DNA of 53,750 bases. It comes from Planctomycetota bacterium. Its GTDB lineage: Bacteria; Planctomycetota; UBA1135; GCA-002686595. The stretch spans positions 1 to 53,750 of the forward strand of contig JAEUIA010000123.1 in the NCBI GenBank assembly GCA_016795245.1, written 5' to 3'. Within the stretch, counting starts at the first letter, position 1; each line of letters starts with the position of its first letter. The notes below the pieces were generated by a model, which was not told the origin of the DNA, ran no database searches, and worked only from the letters and a program-made list of their open reading frames with translations. Shown piece after piece: positions 28,481 through 38,733 of the stretch. The position numbers and the translations under genes are program-made.

Positions 28481-30084
28481 GACGGCGTGCGCCGCCGCGC
28501 GAGGAGCGCCGCCAGGGTGCGCATTTCCTCGATGCGCAGCACGTGGGCCGCGAGCGCGAAGACGGCCAGGCTGATCAGTGAAACGCCGCCCGCGCGCAGG
28601 GCGACGATCAGGGTGTCGTCGGAGAGACCGCAGAGCGCCAGCGCGAGTTTGCCGGCCAGGATGCCGAGCGCGAGCGACAACAGCGCACGCAGCGCGAAGC
28701 TCGTGAACGTGCTCGGCTGCGCGGCTCCGGCGGCGACCTTGCGCTGCAACAGCCAGGCGAGCGCGAGCGTGTAGGCGAGGATCGCGAAGGAACTCGTCAG
28801 CGCGAGGCCGATCAAGCCGTACGAACTGCGCGCCCAGATGTAGAACGGGTACGAGACCACCGCGATCCCCGTGCCCAGCACTGCCGGCGTCCACGTGTTG
28901 CCGAGCGCGTAGAAACCGCGCGCGACCAGCGCTTGCGTGGCCCACGCCGCGAGGCCGATCGACACCAGGCTCAAACTCGTCGCCACGTCCTGCACCTGCG
29001 CCAGCGTGAGCTTCGTGCGCCCGTAGACGAGTTGCACGATGTCCGCGCCGGCGACCGTCAGGACGACTTGCGCCGCGAACGAGATCATGAGCACGTTGCG
29101 CAGCGTGCGTTGCAGCAGCGCGTGCATCTCGTCGCGTCGGCCCTCGGCGACGAGGCGCTGGAGCGTCGGGAACACGGCGACGCCGGCCGCGAGACCGAAG
29201 ACGCCCATCGGGACCTTCATCAACGTCTTGGCGTAGCTCAAGATCGCCGCCGCACCCGTGCCGAGCAGCGTGCCTTCGCGCTTCAGGTACCAATCGTCCA
29301 CGACCACGATCGAAAACCCGATCATGATCGGCAGCGAACGCAGCAAGTACTTGCGCAGGTCCGGATGCGCGAGTGAGAACGTCCAACGCCAACGCAAGCC
29401 GTATTTAAGCGCACCGTAGAGCGGCAGCGCGAACGGTCCGAGCACGCTGCCCGCGAGCGCTCCCCAGGCGAATCCGTACGGGCCCGCGCTAGCCCCGCCG
29501 ACGAGCCCCCCGACGATGATGCCCAGCGTGTAGACGAGCGGCGCGAGCGCGGGCAAGGCGTGCCGATCGCGCGCCTGGATCGACGCCGACAACAACCCGC
29601 CGACGACGTGGAAGACCTGCGCGGGCAGGACGATGCGCGACAGCCACACGAGGTCATCCAGTTGTGCCGCGGTGAACCCCGGCGCGGCGATCGGCGCAAG
29701 CGCGGGCATCGCGAGCCACAGTGCCGCGGTCGCGACGCCGAGCAGCACGAGCAGGAAGTTCGCGACGACGCTGAAGGCCTGCGACGCGCGCTCTTCCTCG
29801 CCGCGCGCGAGGTACGCACCGAAGATCGGGATGAACACGATCGACAACGCTCCGCCCGCGAGCAGGTAGTTCAGGAAATCGGGCACGACGAAAGCCGTCG
29901 CGTACAGATCGCCCTGCGCCTCGGCGCCCAACGTGCGTCCGATGACGCCTTCGCGCACCAGTCCGATCACGCGCGACAACAGGATCGACGCACCCCAGAT
30001 CAAGCTCGCGATGCCGACGCGCCGCGCGGTGGAAGGCGGTGCCTTGGCGGGGCTGTCTGTAGTCGGCGGCAGGGTGCTCGTCAC
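28477..30084 (-). CDS. murJ: Lipid II flippase MurJ (MviN)
   Basis: A 535-residue integral membrane protein of the MurJ/MviN family with about 14 helices. MurJ moves lipid II across the inner membrane for peptidoglycan synthesis. The N-terminal ASILLSRVIGLVREGVIGRT, the D-x-Y-x-x-A-F segment and PDFLNYLLAGGALSIVFIP are characteristic. The start is GTG at 30084, after which a short polar Pro/Ser/Thr-rich tail (to about 22) precedes the first helix. It reads convergently to hutH with a four-base overlap of stops. Its presence fits recent evidence that planctomycetes make peptidoglycan. No partner cell-wall genes are nearby. Confidence 0.92.
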   Translation of the reverse strand: MTSTLPPTTDSPAKAPPSTARRVGIASLIWGASILLSRVIGLVREGVIGRTLGAEAQGDLYATAFVVPDFLNYLLAGGALSIVFIPIFGAYLARGEEERASQAFSVVANFLLVLLGVATAALWLAMPALAPIAAPGFTAAQLDDLVWLSRIVLPAQVFHVVGGLLSASIQARDRHALPALAPLVYTLGIIVGGLVGGASAGPYGFAWGALAGSVLGPFALPLYGALKYGLRWRWTFSLAHPDLRKYLLRSLPIMIGFSIVVVDDWYLKREGTLLGTGAAAILSYAKTLMKVPMGVFGLAAGVAVFPTLQRLVAEGRRDEMHALLQRTLRNVLMISFAAQVVLTVAGADIVQLVYGRTKLTLAQVQDVATSLSLVSIGLAAWATQALVARGFYALGNTWTPAVLGTGIAVVSYPFYIWARSSYGLIGLALTSSFAILAYTLALAWLLQRKVAAGAAQPSTFTSFALRALLSLALGILAGKLALALCGLSDDTLIVALRAGGVSLISLAVFALAAHVLRIEEMRTLAALLARRRTPS

Positions 30085-30146
30085 CCGCGGAGCATACGAA
30101 TTGGACGAGGCCGACCTGGAGTGATGTTCGCCCGCGGCAAACGGAA

Positions 30147-30178
30147 GAGGCCGGGCTCGATCACTCGAACCCGGCCTC
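30147..30178 (-). terminator. Intrinsic terminator-like hairpin
   Basis: A 14-bp inverted repeat with one mismatch, GAGGCCGGGCTCGA (30147-30160) and TCGAACCCGGCCTC (30165-30178), with a 4-base loop. On the minus strand it is followed by TTCCGTTTGCC. It lies between the stop of the NxxGxxAF gene at 30259 and the start of murJ, so it most likely ends transcription of the former. The U-tract is weak. Confidence 0.65.
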
Positions 30179-30258
30179 GTTCGGAACGCTCAGTCAGAGT
30201 GCTGGCGACGCGCCTTACCGCACCGCCTCTACGAGCGGACGGCAGGTGCGCCCGACCA

Positions 30259-32424
30259 TCACGGACCCCACGTCAGCGACAACCCCTGAGTCAGGTTGTA
30301 CGTCGCCGCCGAGCAGAAGGTGATGTCCGCGTCGCGGTACCAGCACTGGTAGTGACGCAGATCGCCGGCGATCGTCGCGCCGCCGATGTGGATCGGGGCG
30401 GGGGTCAACCCGCCCGGGTAGCTGGCCGAATTTCCGGTCGGGAACACGACACCCAAGCGCAGGATCGTGCCGCCTGCGCACAACAGGCCGTCACCGAACG
30501 TGATGCCTGCGCCGCCCGCAAATTGCCCCGTTCCTTGGAAGAACAGGCCCGGCCCCGGGATCCCCGACGCGGTGAGCACGAGCGAGTCCGTGCCGATGGA
30601 TGCACCGGCGATGCCCGTGGAGGACAATTGCCCGCCGTTCGCGAACGCCGAGTTCGCGCAACCGCGCCCCGCCGCGCCGTTGTTGCCGCACGGGCAAACC
30701 GTGCCGGTGCCGTCACCGAAGCAGAAGCTCGTCGAGGGAGTGTTGCCCGCATCGATCACGGCCACGGCCTGGCCCGTGCTGACGAGACCGAAGCGCACAA
30801 CGAAACGACCGGCCTGACTGAAGCCGAGGTTCGTGCCCGAGGAGTCGGGCAACGCATTGAATCCAAAGCTCGAGATCGTCTCGCCCGGCATCTGCGACCA
30901 TGTCTCGCCTTTGCGGATGAGCAATTGCAAGCCGGTCGCCGCTCTCCAGCGGAAGAGCGCCTGATCGTTCGTCGTCCCGCTCACGTCGCCGCCCGTCAAC
31001 GTGTACTGCACGATCACCATGTCCGAGTCGTTCTGGAACACCGTGAGCGCGTTGCCGAGCGAAGCTCCCAGCGTCCCCGGAGCGGCATCGCCTTCGCGCG
31101 CCAGCAGCGCCAGCGAGCCGGGCACGTTCGTGTTCCCGTACCAGATGCCGCCGTCGTTCGCGGTCGTCGCGCCCGCGAGAGTTCCCGTGAACACGTACTG
31201 ACCATTCGAATTCAGCATCATGCTGGAGTTCGTGATCGTGTTGAGCGTCGTGCCCGGCGCACCCGGAGCCGGATCGCCGCGTCGGATGATCAGCGCCAAC
31301 GAACCTGCGGCCGGCTTGTGGAACAGACCTTGGTCGTTCACAGCCGCCGTGGTGCCCGGGCCCTTGATGTCGGACTTGAGCAGGATGTCGCCGGCCGGCG
31401 TGAAGCACGAACCGGTCGCAGCCCACGTCGAAATGCCGCCTGACGCCCCCAGGAAGTCGCCGCCCGTGCCGGGAGCAGCATCGCCTTCGCGTGCGATCAG
31501 AGTGTGGCCACCGCTCAGCGACGACAGCAGCAACACCTGGTTGTCCTGTGCAGTCGGCAGCGGCGTGCCGATGGTCAAGTTGATCTGAGCCTCCCAGAAA
31601 ACCTGCCCGGAGTTGTTCATGTGCAGGACGTACGGTGTGGCCGGTCCGGTCACTGCACTCACGACGAACCCGCCCGCTCCAGGCAGCGGATCACCCTTGC
31701 GGAACAACATCTGGGTCGTGTTGCTCGTAGCGTCGTAGATGTAGATCGCTTCGTTGTTCGGCGTGGGAGTCGTCACCACGTCTCCGTTCGCGAGCAACGA
31801 CCGAAAACAGATGTTCCCGTTGGCGGTGGCCGACAGCACGTTCAGCGAGAGCGTGCTGATGAATTGCGATGAGTAGTTCGCGCCCGCCGTGCCGATCGCC
31901 GGATCGCCTTCGCGCGCGAGCAAGATCGGACTGGCCTGCGTGCCGCCGTACACGGCCGTGTCGTTCGACGTCGTCGTGCCGCCGTTCCACACCGACGTCA
32001 CCCACGCGCTCGCGCCGCCGGGGCTCAAGCGGAAGAGCGACGTGAGGCCGCCCGACACGGGTGCCGCAGTGATCGTGATCCCGGGGGCCATGCCCGGCGC
32101 CTGGAAACCGTTGCGCGTCATCATCTGCAACCCACCCGCCGGTCCGTAGAACAGCGCGCGATCATCGGCGCCGCTCGCGCCGCCGCCGGTGAATTGAGCG
32201 CGAAACAGCACCGAACCTGACTCGTCGATCTGCGGTGTATCGAACGCACCGTTGCCGCCGAAGGTCGCGCCCGCGAGACCCGGAGTCGGACCGCCGGAAA
32301 CAGCTACGAGTTGGCCGTTCGTTTCGAGGAACGATTGAGCCGTCGCGGCGGTGGTTAGTGCGCTGAGAATCGCACCGAGTGCCGCGGTGCGCGCCAACGA
32401 AGGAGAGCGAAGTGATTGGAACAT
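30259..32424 (-). CDS. Secreted NxxGxxAF tandem-repeat protein with conserved C-terminal module
   Basis: A 721-residue paralogue of the protein at 20588-22786. The ATG at 32424 opens a signal peptide (TAALGAILSALTTAATAQS); the frame continues upstream but that part lacks a leader. Repeats show LIAREGDAAPGTGG-type and N-x-x-G-x-x-x-F elements (NNSGQVFWEAQ, NSNGQYVFTGTL). The C-terminal module (FCFGDGTGTVCPCGNNGAAG ... LTQGLSLTWGP) is closest to that of the 904-residue protein: both contain LFFQGTGQFAGGAGI. The two NxxGxxAF proteins are on opposite strands about 10 kb apart. Likely surface-associated or secreted; ligand unknown. Confidence 0.82.
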   Translation of the reverse strand: MFQSLRSPSLARTAALGAILSALTTAATAQSFLETNGQLVAVSGGPTPGLAGATFGGNGAFDTPQIDESGSVLFRAQFTGGGASGADDRALFYGPAGGLQMMTRNGFQAPGMAPGITITAAPVSGGLTSLFRLSPGGASAWVTSVWNGGTTTSNDTAVYGGTQASPILLAREGDPAIGTAGANYSSQFISTLSLNVLSATANGNICFRSLLANGDVVTTPTPNNEAIYIYDATSNTTQMLFRKGDPLPGAGGFVVSAVTGPATPYVLHMNNSGQVFWEAQINLTIGTPLPTAQDNQVLLLSSLSGGHTLIAREGDAAPGTGGDFLGASGGISTWAATGSCFTPAGDILLKSDIKGPGTTAAVNDQGLFHKPAAGSLALIIRRGDPAPGAPGTTLNTITNSSMMLNSNGQYVFTGTLAGATTANDGGIWYGNTNVPGSLALLAREGDAAPGTLGASLGNALTVFQNDSDMVIVQYTLTGGDVSGTTNDQALFRWRAATGLQLLIRKGETWSQMPGETISSFGFNALPDSSGTNLGFSQAGRFVVRFGLVSTGQAVAVIDAGNTPSTSFCFGDGTGTVCPCGNNGAAGRGCANSAFANGGQLSSTGIAGASIGTDSLVLTASGIPGPGLFFQGTGQFAGGAGITFGDGLLCAGGTILRLGVVFPTGNSASYPGGLTPAPIHIGGATIAGDLRHYQCWYRDADITFCSAATYNLTQGLSLTWGP

Positions 32425-32737
32425 GGGCCTGAAGTGCTCCTGATTCTTGAGCGGTCTGGGATCGTGGACCTGCGAGGTCGAAGGCAGTGGGGGCCACTGC
32501 TTCACTGAGGCTAAGCGCACACCTCGCCGCGCGGATATAGCCCTTTCGGGCAGCGGTCGGACGTCAAGCCGGGTGCGGATTCTTGCGCTGTGGCGCGGAC
32601 CCTTCGCGCACCATTGCGACCCCGAAATCAGTGCAGCGGTGATTCACCGCACAGATGCTCACGCGAGCGGGAGGCCGCGAGTCGTGGCGCTCCGCACCCG
32701 CGCGATCGGGGCGACCGGCAGGCGCGATCACACGCGC
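32425..32737. other. Intergenic leader region without a gene
   Basis: A 313-bp gap between two minus-strand genes for secreted proteins. I see no convincing coding frame. It holds a short hairpin, GCAGTGG (32484-32490) and CCACTGC (32494-32500), in the leader of the downstream gene, and a TTGACG on the minus strand (around 32560) that might be a -35 element, with no well-spaced -10 match. Confidence 0.5.
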
Positions 32738-33793
32738 TCAAGGAGCCCAGACGACGCGTTGAGCACTGGTCAAATTGAACGTCGCCACGGTGCAGAAGGT
32801 CGGCACTGCGTCGCGGTAGATCACCTGGTAGAAGCGTTCGCCGCCGCTCGGGTCCACGAAACCCGCAGCCGAGAGCGTGATCGTGTTCGGCACCGGCCAG
32901 CCGACGGACCCGCTCGGTGCGAAGCGTGTCCCTAGGCGCAGCAAGGCGCCCGTCACGCACAACAGTCCGTCGCCGAAGGCTTGCGGGCCGGCCGTCGCCG
33001 CCGTCGCCTGGAAGAGCGTGGCGGCCGTGCCGGGCGGCATCTCTGCGGCTGCAAAGGCGAGTGAGTCCGAACTCACGCTCGCGCTTCCGCTGGAGATGAG
33101 GGTCGCCGACTTCGTGAGCGAGTTGAAGCAGCCCCCGCCCACCCCGAACTTCGGAAGACACGGGCACGAATTGTTGAACGTCGCCGACGGACACGCGGTC
33201 TGTCCGGGCTCCGCGATGATCCTCACGTCGTCGACGAGCCAACCCAGTCCGCCGTTGAGGGCGTTGTCGCCTGCGAAGAAGACGAACGTGACGCGCACCT
33301 GTGCCCCGACGTAGGCGCTCAGATCGACGCGCCGTTCGTGCCACGGCAATTGCGCAGCGATCGGGCCGTTGTAGTCGCACAGCCGAGTCGTGAAGCCGCT
33401 GTTGGGGCCGCCTTGCGCCGAGATCCGCACTTCACACACGTCCCACGCGCCCCAGCAGTACTCGCTGTCGACCCAGGATTTGAAATACAAGCTCACCGAC
33501 GCGACGTTGCTCGGGAGCGTGACCCAGGCGTTCTGCATCAGCGATCCGCCGTTCGGCAGACCGTCGTCGAAGTTGCAGTTTCCCGGAATGCCGTACCACG
33601 CGGCGCCGCTGCCTTCCGGGAAAGGCGCAGCCAACGCGCCGCACGGATCGCTCGCGAGTTCTGCGTTCCACAGACCGCTCGCGGTCCAGTTCTGGAGTCC
33701 GCTCTCGAAGCCGTCTTGGAACACGATCGACTGAGCGGCGGCGAACGGCGACGACACGGCCAGGAACAACGCGGATGAGATCCAGTGCTGCAT
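32738..33793 (-). CDS. Secreted MAM/jelly-roll-like protein with divergent conserved C-terminal module
   Basis: A 351-residue protein. The ATG at 33793 starts a signal peptide (SALFLAVSSPFAAAQS); upstream in-frame codons overlap the hutU promoter region. Residues 22-185 (QDGFESGLQNWTASGLWNAE ... LGWLVDDVRI) have the layout of MAM or immune-inhibitor-A-like jelly-roll domains, which bind carbohydrate or protein ligands outside the cell. Then follows C-P-C-L-P-K-F-G-V-G-G-G-C and a diverged copy of the C-terminal module (FGDGLLCVTGALLRLGTRF, ending TSAQRVVWAP). It is divergent from hutU. Function not known. Confidence 0.78.
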   Translation of the reverse strand: MQHWISSALFLAVSSPFAAAQSIVFQDGFESGLQNWTASGLWNAELASDPCGALAAPFPEGSGAAWYGIPGNCNFDDGLPNGGSLMQNAWVTLPSNVASVSLYFKSWVDSEYCWGAWDVCEVRISAQGGPNSGFTTRLCDYNGPIAAQLPWHERRVDLSAYVGAQVRVTFVFFAGDNALNGGLGWLVDDVRIIAEPGQTACPSATFNNSCPCLPKFGVGGGCFNSLTKSATLISSGSASVSSDSLAFAAAEMPPGTAATLFQATAATAGPQAFGDGLLCVTGALLRLGTRFAPSGSVGWPVPNTITLSAAGFVDPSGGERFYQVIYRDAVPTFCTVATFNLTSAQRVVWAP

Positions 33794-34059
33794 GGGCACC
33801 TCACTTGGGTTGAACGCAAATCGGACGGTGGTCATTCTGTCACGAACGGGGCAGGCCTGCGCGCGCAGGTGCAATTTCTCAAGCCGATGCAAAATCTGAT
33901 TGCCTCTACCGACCGCAGCCGTGGAAACCGGCGCCGGTTGCCAGCCTCCGACGGTGCGCCGCGGCTGGTGCAGGCAGCGGGCGGCGGGCGGCGGGCTCCG
34001 CATTCGGATCCGTACTCCGGCGGTTGGCGGTCGGACGATCGGGCCGCATAGTAGTACGC

Positions 34060-35766
34060 ATGTCCGCCACACAAGCTTCGAAGGCGACCACGCCTCTGTC
34101 CGCGACGTCCATCCCGACCGGCCCGCAACGCGCACCGCGCGGCACGCAGATGACGTGCAAGACTTGGGGCGCGGAAGCGGCACTGCGCATGTTGATGAAC
34201 AACCTCGATCCGGAGGTGGCCGAAGATCCCGCGAACCTGATCGTGTACGGCGGCAACGGCAAGGCGGCGCGTGATTGGCCGAGCTTTCAGCAGATCATCG
34301 CGACGTTGCGCCGACTCGAAGCGGACGAGACCTTGCTGGTGCAGTCGGGCAAACCCGTCGGCGTGTTCAAGACCAAGGTCGACGCGCCGCGCGTGTTGAT
34401 CGCGAATTCGAATCTGGTCGGGAAATGGGCCACGTGGGAGCACTTCAGGAAGCTCGAGGCCGAGAACAAGATCATGTACGGCCAGATGACGGCCGGTTCG
34501 TGGATCTACATCGGCACGCAAGGAATTCTGCAAGGCACGTACGAGACCTTCGCGGCGTCGGCGAAGAAGTTGTTCGGCGGAAGCTTGAAGCACCGACTCG
34601 TCGTCACCGGCGGCCTGGGCGGGATGGGCGGCGCGCAACCGCTGGCGGCGACGATGAACGAGGGCACGTTCCTGGCCGCGGACGTCGATCGCGCGCGCAT
34701 TCAGAAGCGGCTCGACACGCGCTATCTGGATGTGTGCATCGACGATCTGGACGCGGCGATCGACCAGGCGCTCGTGTGGAAGCAGGCCGGGGTCGCGAAG
34801 TCGATCGGCGTTCCTTGCAACGCGGTCGACATGCTCGAGCGCTTGATCGCGCGCAAGATCACGCCGGATGTGTTGACCGACCAGACCAGCGCGCACGATC
34901 CGCTCGGTGGGTACGTCCCGAACAAGATCAGCTACGCCGATGCGCTCAAGCTGCGCGTGAAGGACCCCAAGCGCTACGAGGCCGATTCGCTGCGCACGAT
35001 GGTCGACCACTGCAAGGCGATGCTCGAGTTGCAGAAGCGCGGCGCCGACACCTTCGATTACGGCAACAACCTGCGCGGTTTCGCGCTGCAGGCAGGCTTC
35101 AAGGACGCGTTCGGCTTCGAGGGTTTCGTGCCGAAGTACATCCGCCCGCTGTTTTGCGAAGGCAAAGGCCCGTTCCGCTGGGTCGCGCTCTCCGGTGATC
35201 CCAAGGACATCGCCGTCACCGACAAGATCATCGCGCGTCTCTTCCCCGAAGATCAGGCGCTGATGCGCTGGTTGAAGCTCGCCGCCGAACGCGTCGCGTT
35301 CCAAGGTCTGCCCGCGCGCATCTGCTGGCTCGGCTACGGCGATCGCGCCAAGGCCGGCCTCGCGTTCAATGCCGCCGTGAAGAGCGGCGAGATCAGCGCC
35401 CCGATCGTGATCGGCCGCGATCACCTCGACTGCGGCAGCGTGGCGTCGCCGAATCGCGAAACCGAAGCGATGAAGGACGGCACCGACGCCGTCGCCGACT
35501 GGGCCATCTTGAACGCGATGGTGAACATCGCGAGTGGTGCATCGTGGGTCAGCTTCCACCACGGCGGCGGAGTCGGCATGGGCTACAGCCTGCACTCCGG
35601 TCAAGTCACCGTCGCCGATGGCTCACCCGCCGCCGCCGCCGCGATCGAACGCGTGTTGACCTGCGATCCGGGCATGGGCGTCATTCGCCACGTCGACGCC
35701 GGCTACGACGAAGCGCTCGCTTGCGCCAAGGCGAAGCACGTCGACATCCCGGGCACGACGCGCTGA
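34060..35766 (+). CDS. hutU: Urocanate hydratase
   Basis: A 568-residue urocanase, which hydrates urocanate to imidazolone-propionate, the second step of histidine degradation. The ATG at 34060 gives the usual family length; an upstream start would reach into the divergent gene's leader. Signatures: the NAD-binding loop [20 protein letters not shown], the catalytic cysteine in [15 protein letters not shown], and [15 protein letters not shown] near the C-terminus. hutH lies at 26942-28480 with murJ and two secreted-protein genes between; hutI and later steps are not in the window. No regulator gene is adjacent. Confidence 0.95.
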   Translation: MSATQASKATTPLSATSIPTGPQRAPRGTQMTCKTWGAEAALRMLMNNLDPEVAEDPANLIVYGGNGKAARDWPSFQQIIATLRRLEADETLLVQSGKPVGVFKTKVDAPRVLIANSNLVGKWATWEHFRKLEAENKIMYGQMTAGSWIYIGTQGILQGTYETFAASAKKLFGGSLKHRLVVTGGLGGMGGAQPLAATMNEGTFLAADVDRARIQKRLDTRYLDVCIDDLDAAIDQALVWKQAGVAKSIGVPCNAVDMLERLIARKITPDVLTDQTSAHDPLGGYVPNKISYADALKLRVKDPKRYEADSLRTMVDHCKAMLELQKRGADTFDYGNNLRGFALQAGFKDAFGFEGFVPKYIRPLFCEGKGPFRWVALSGDPKDIAVTDKIIARLFPEDQALMRWLKLAAERVAFQGLPARICWLGYGDRAKAGLAFNAAVKSGEISAPIVIGRDHLDCGSVASPNRETEAMKDGTDAVADWAILNAMVNIASGASWVSFHHGGGVGMGYSLHSGQVTVADGSPAAAAAIERVLTCDPGMGVIRHVDAGYDEALACAKAKHVDIPGTTR

Positions 35767-36003
35767 GTGCAGCTAACCCGCTGCCGTTCGAGGTAGGAGG
35801 CTGGTGCACAGGCGCGCAAGCAGCGCGCGACGCGCATGAGCTGCACGGTCTCGACCTTCATCCGACTGGGCGCGTGGCCACGTCGGGCCAGGGGTGATCA
35901 TCCCGAATTGGAGCTAGCCTCCACCCCGCAATGGTCCGGGTCGGATAGGCTCAGGGCGACGATCCCAGTCTTTGGCTTCGAACCTCTTGGCTCGCCCAAC
36001 ACC

Positions 36004-38718
36004 ATGACCCAGACCGACTTGACTCGCTCACTCACGGCGCTCGCATTCCATTTCATCGCACTCGCGGGTATCGCATCGGCGCAGTGTCCCGAATGGAGTT
36101 CGGCCTTCCATCTGCCGGGTGCGGACAACGACGTCCGTGCCGGCATCAGCTTTGGTGGTTCTCCGGGTGCGCCGGACTTGATCATCGGAGGCACATTCGA
36201 CCGAGTGAACGGTATCGCCGCGCGACGGCTGGCGCGCTGGAATGGAACGTCCTGGAGCGAAGCTGCCGCTGTCGGCGTGGGAAATGCCTCGCCGCATGTG
36301 TCGTCGCTGACCGTCTGGGATTCGGGCAGCGGCCCGGAGCTCTACGTCGGCGGGAGTTTCACGAACATCGGAGGCGTCACAGCAGAGGGCATCGCGCGCT
36401 GGAACGGAACGACGTGGTCGCCGCTAGGGCTGGGAGTCTCGGGAACCGTGTACGCCATGACGGTGTTCGACGACGGCAGCGGGCCGGCACTCTTCGTCGG
36501 CGGAGCCTTCACAGTCGCGGGTGGTATGTCCGCAGCTCGGATCGCCAAGTGGAACGGTTCCGCGTGGTCGACTGTCGGGCCGTCGGGTGCCAACGGTGCG
36601 GTGTACGCACTGGAAGTCCACGACGCCGGCACCGGCCCGGCTCTCTACGCCGGCGGAGATTTCAGCTTCCTGGGCGTCAGCACCAATCGTGTCTCCAGGT
36701 GGAACGGCACAGCGTGGACCTCGGTCCCTGGCAATCCGAACGGAGCCGTGCTCGCGCTGGAGAGCTGGAATGACGGCACCGGGCCCGGACTCTATGCGTG
36801 CGGTGATTTCTCGCAATACCAAGGCAGCGCGTGGGGAATCGCGCGCTGGAACGGAACGGCTTGGGCGGCTGTGGGCGGTGGACTCACCGTCACGTCCGGG
36901 TTCCCGTACATCAGTGCTGTGCGCAAGTTCGATGACGGTACAGGAGAGGCGCTTTACGTCTCGGGGCAGATGAATTTCGCCGGTGGAAATCCCGCCTCCG
37001 GAATCGCCAAGTGGAATGGCACAGCATGGTCCGCCTTGGGATCCGGACTGTCGACGACAAGCAGTGCTACGGGAGCGATCTCACTCGCGACTTGGGATGT
37101 GAGCGGTGCGGCGCGCCTCATCGCCGGTGGTTTCTTTTCGAATGCAGGAGGGTCAGCGGTTCAAGGTCTCGCGGCTTGGGCGGGAGCCTGGTCCACGCTG
37201 GGATCCGGAGCGGGAGTCACGGGACCTGTTTATGCATTGACACTTCACGACGACGGCAGCGGTCCTGCCATGTTCGCGGCCGGCAACTTCCTGGCGGTCG
37301 CGGGTTCTCCCAACACCATTCGAATCGGCAAGTGGACCGGTGTCACGTGGGCGCCGTTGGGTTCGGGAGCGGACGGCACGATCGAAGATCTCATCTCGTT
37401 CAACGACGGGTCTGGGCCTGCACTGTTCGCCGCCGGCGGCTTCGCAAACGTCGGCGGAGTGGCCTCGCCCCGTTGCGCCAAATGGAATGGCTCCGTCTGG
37501 AGCAACGCGTCCGTCGGACTCACACCGGGTCCTCATCCGTTGTTGGTTGTCTACGACGACGGCACGGGGCCTGGACTCTACGACCTGCGTGCACTTCAGA
37601 AATGGAACGGCACCAGCTGGGTGGCCACGACGTGGATGCCGCCGATCAGCCGCATTGCTGCCACCACCGTGCAGGAAACAAGCGGCGAGAGCCTCTACAT
37701 TTCCGGTACGCGCACGGTGCTCATGATGCCAGATCGTCGCGTTTCGAAGTTCGATGGTACGAACTGGACGATCATTGGCGACGCCTTCGACGTCGAGCCA
37801 CACTGGTTGTGTGCATTCGATGACGGAACCGGCCCGACGGTCTACGCATTTGGATTGTTCACGATGGTCGGCGCCACGCCGATCGCGTCGGCGGCCAAAT
37901 GGGACGGCGCGGCCTGGGTCGCGATGGGCTCCGGGCTGGTCGGAAACTTGAGCACGGCCGGCGATGTGAGGGCGACGGCCTCGACTCCCGCGTTCGGCAT
38001 GAGCGGCCCCAAACTCTACGTCGGCGGCACGTTCGTCAGCGCGGGCGGCAACGCCGCGTTGAACCTCGCGTCGTGGGACGGTGCGACTTGGAGCGGCGTT
38101 GACGGCGGGACGAATGCAGCTGTTCACGCGCTCAGCGCTGTCAATCAGCCGTCCGGGCCGGAGCTCTTCGCCGGTGGAACGTTCACATTCGCCGGAGGCA
38201 AGAGTTCCGCGCGCATCGCGCGCTACGCGAGTACTTGTACGCTGCTGACGAGCTTCTGTGCTGGCGACGGCAGCGGCACGGCCTGTCCCTGTGCCAATTT
38301 GGGATCAGCGGGGCGTGGTTGCGCGAGCTCTTCCTTTGCGCAGGGAGCGGTACTCTCGACTTCAGGACTGGCGGGCGCTTCCGCAGCGACGGACTCACTG
38401 GTCTTGACCGCCAGCGACATCACGGGTCCTGGGCTGTTCTTTCAAGGCACAGGTCAATTCGCCGGCGGTGCAGGTATTTCATTCGGCGACGGACTCTTGT
38501 GCGCAGGAGGGACCATCACACGCATGGGCGTCGTCTTTCCCACGGGGAATTCCGCGTCCTATCCGGGAGGGCTCACCCCGAGCCCCATCCACATCGCCGG
38601 AGCAACGACAAGCGGAGATGTGCGCACGTATCAGTGCTGGTATCGCGATGCGCCGATGTTCTGCTCGCCGTCGACGTTCAATTTGACGCAGGGCGTGTCG
38701 CTGACGTGGGGCTTGTGA
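36004..38718 (+). CDS. Secreted W-N-G repeat protein with conserved C-terminal module
   Basis: A 904-residue protein from the ATG at 36004, which starts a signal peptide (ALAFHFIALAGIASAQ). It contains about 13 repeats of roughly 55-65 residues, each with an [IL]-A-[RK]-W-N-G-[TS]-x-W-S motif and often F-D-D-G-[ST]-G-P-A-L-[FY]-V-G-G-x-F, consistent with one or two beta-propellers. The last 150 residues are the Cys/Gly module shared with other proteins here (GDGSGTACPCANLGSAGRGC ... LTQGVSLTWGL). The stop is 15 bp from the convergent ATP-grasp gene. Probable extracellular structural or adhesive protein; no enzyme motif is visible. Confidence 0.82.
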   Translation: MTQTDLTRSLTALAFHFIALAGIASAQCPEWSSAFHLPGADNDVRAGISFGGSPGAPDLIIGGTFDRVNGIAARRLARWNGTSWSEAAAVGVGNASPHVSSLTVWDSGSGPELYVGGSFTNIGGVTAEGIARWNGTTWSPLGLGVSGTVYAMTVFDDGSGPALFVGGAFTVAGGMSAARIAKWNGSAWSTVGPSGANGAVYALEVHDAGTGPALYAGGDFSFLGVSTNRVSRWNGTAWTSVPGNPNGAVLALESWNDGTGPGLYACGDFSQYQGSAWGIARWNGTAWAAVGGGLTVTSGFPYISAVRKFDDGTGEALYVSGQMNFAGGNPASGIAKWNGTAWSALGSGLSTTSSATGAISLATWDVSGAARLIAGGFFSNAGGSAVQGLAAWAGAWSTLGSGAGVTGPVYALTLHDDGSGPAMFAAGNFLAVAGSPNTIRIGKWTGVTWAPLGSGADGTIEDLISFNDGSGPALFAAGGFANVGGVASPRCAKWNGSVWSNASVGLTPGPHPLLVVYDDGTGPGLYDLRALQKWNGTSWVATTWMPPISRIAATTVQETSGESLYISGTRTVLMMPDRRVSKFDGTNWTIIGDAFDVEPHWLCAFDDGTGPTVYAFGLFTMVGATPIASAAKWDGAAWVAMGSGLVGNLSTAGDVRATASTPAFGMSGPKLYVGGTFVSAGGNAALNLASWDGATWSGVDGGTNAAVHALSAVNQPSGPELFAGGTFTFAGGKSSARIARYASTCTLLTSFCAGDGSGTACPCANLGSAGRGCASSSFAQGAVLSTSGLAGASAATDSLVLTASDITGPGLFFQGTGQFAGGAGISFGDGLLCAGGTITRMGVVFPTGNSASYPGGLTPSPIHIAGATTSGDVRTYQCWYRDAPMFCSPSTFNLTQGVSLTWGL

Positions 38719-38733
38719 TCCGCAGGCGAGATT

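Noticed and set aside
26957..29392. Minus-strand open frame of 811 codons opposite hutH
   Set aside because: It covers hutH and part of murJ in non-matching frames; both of those have full family signatures.
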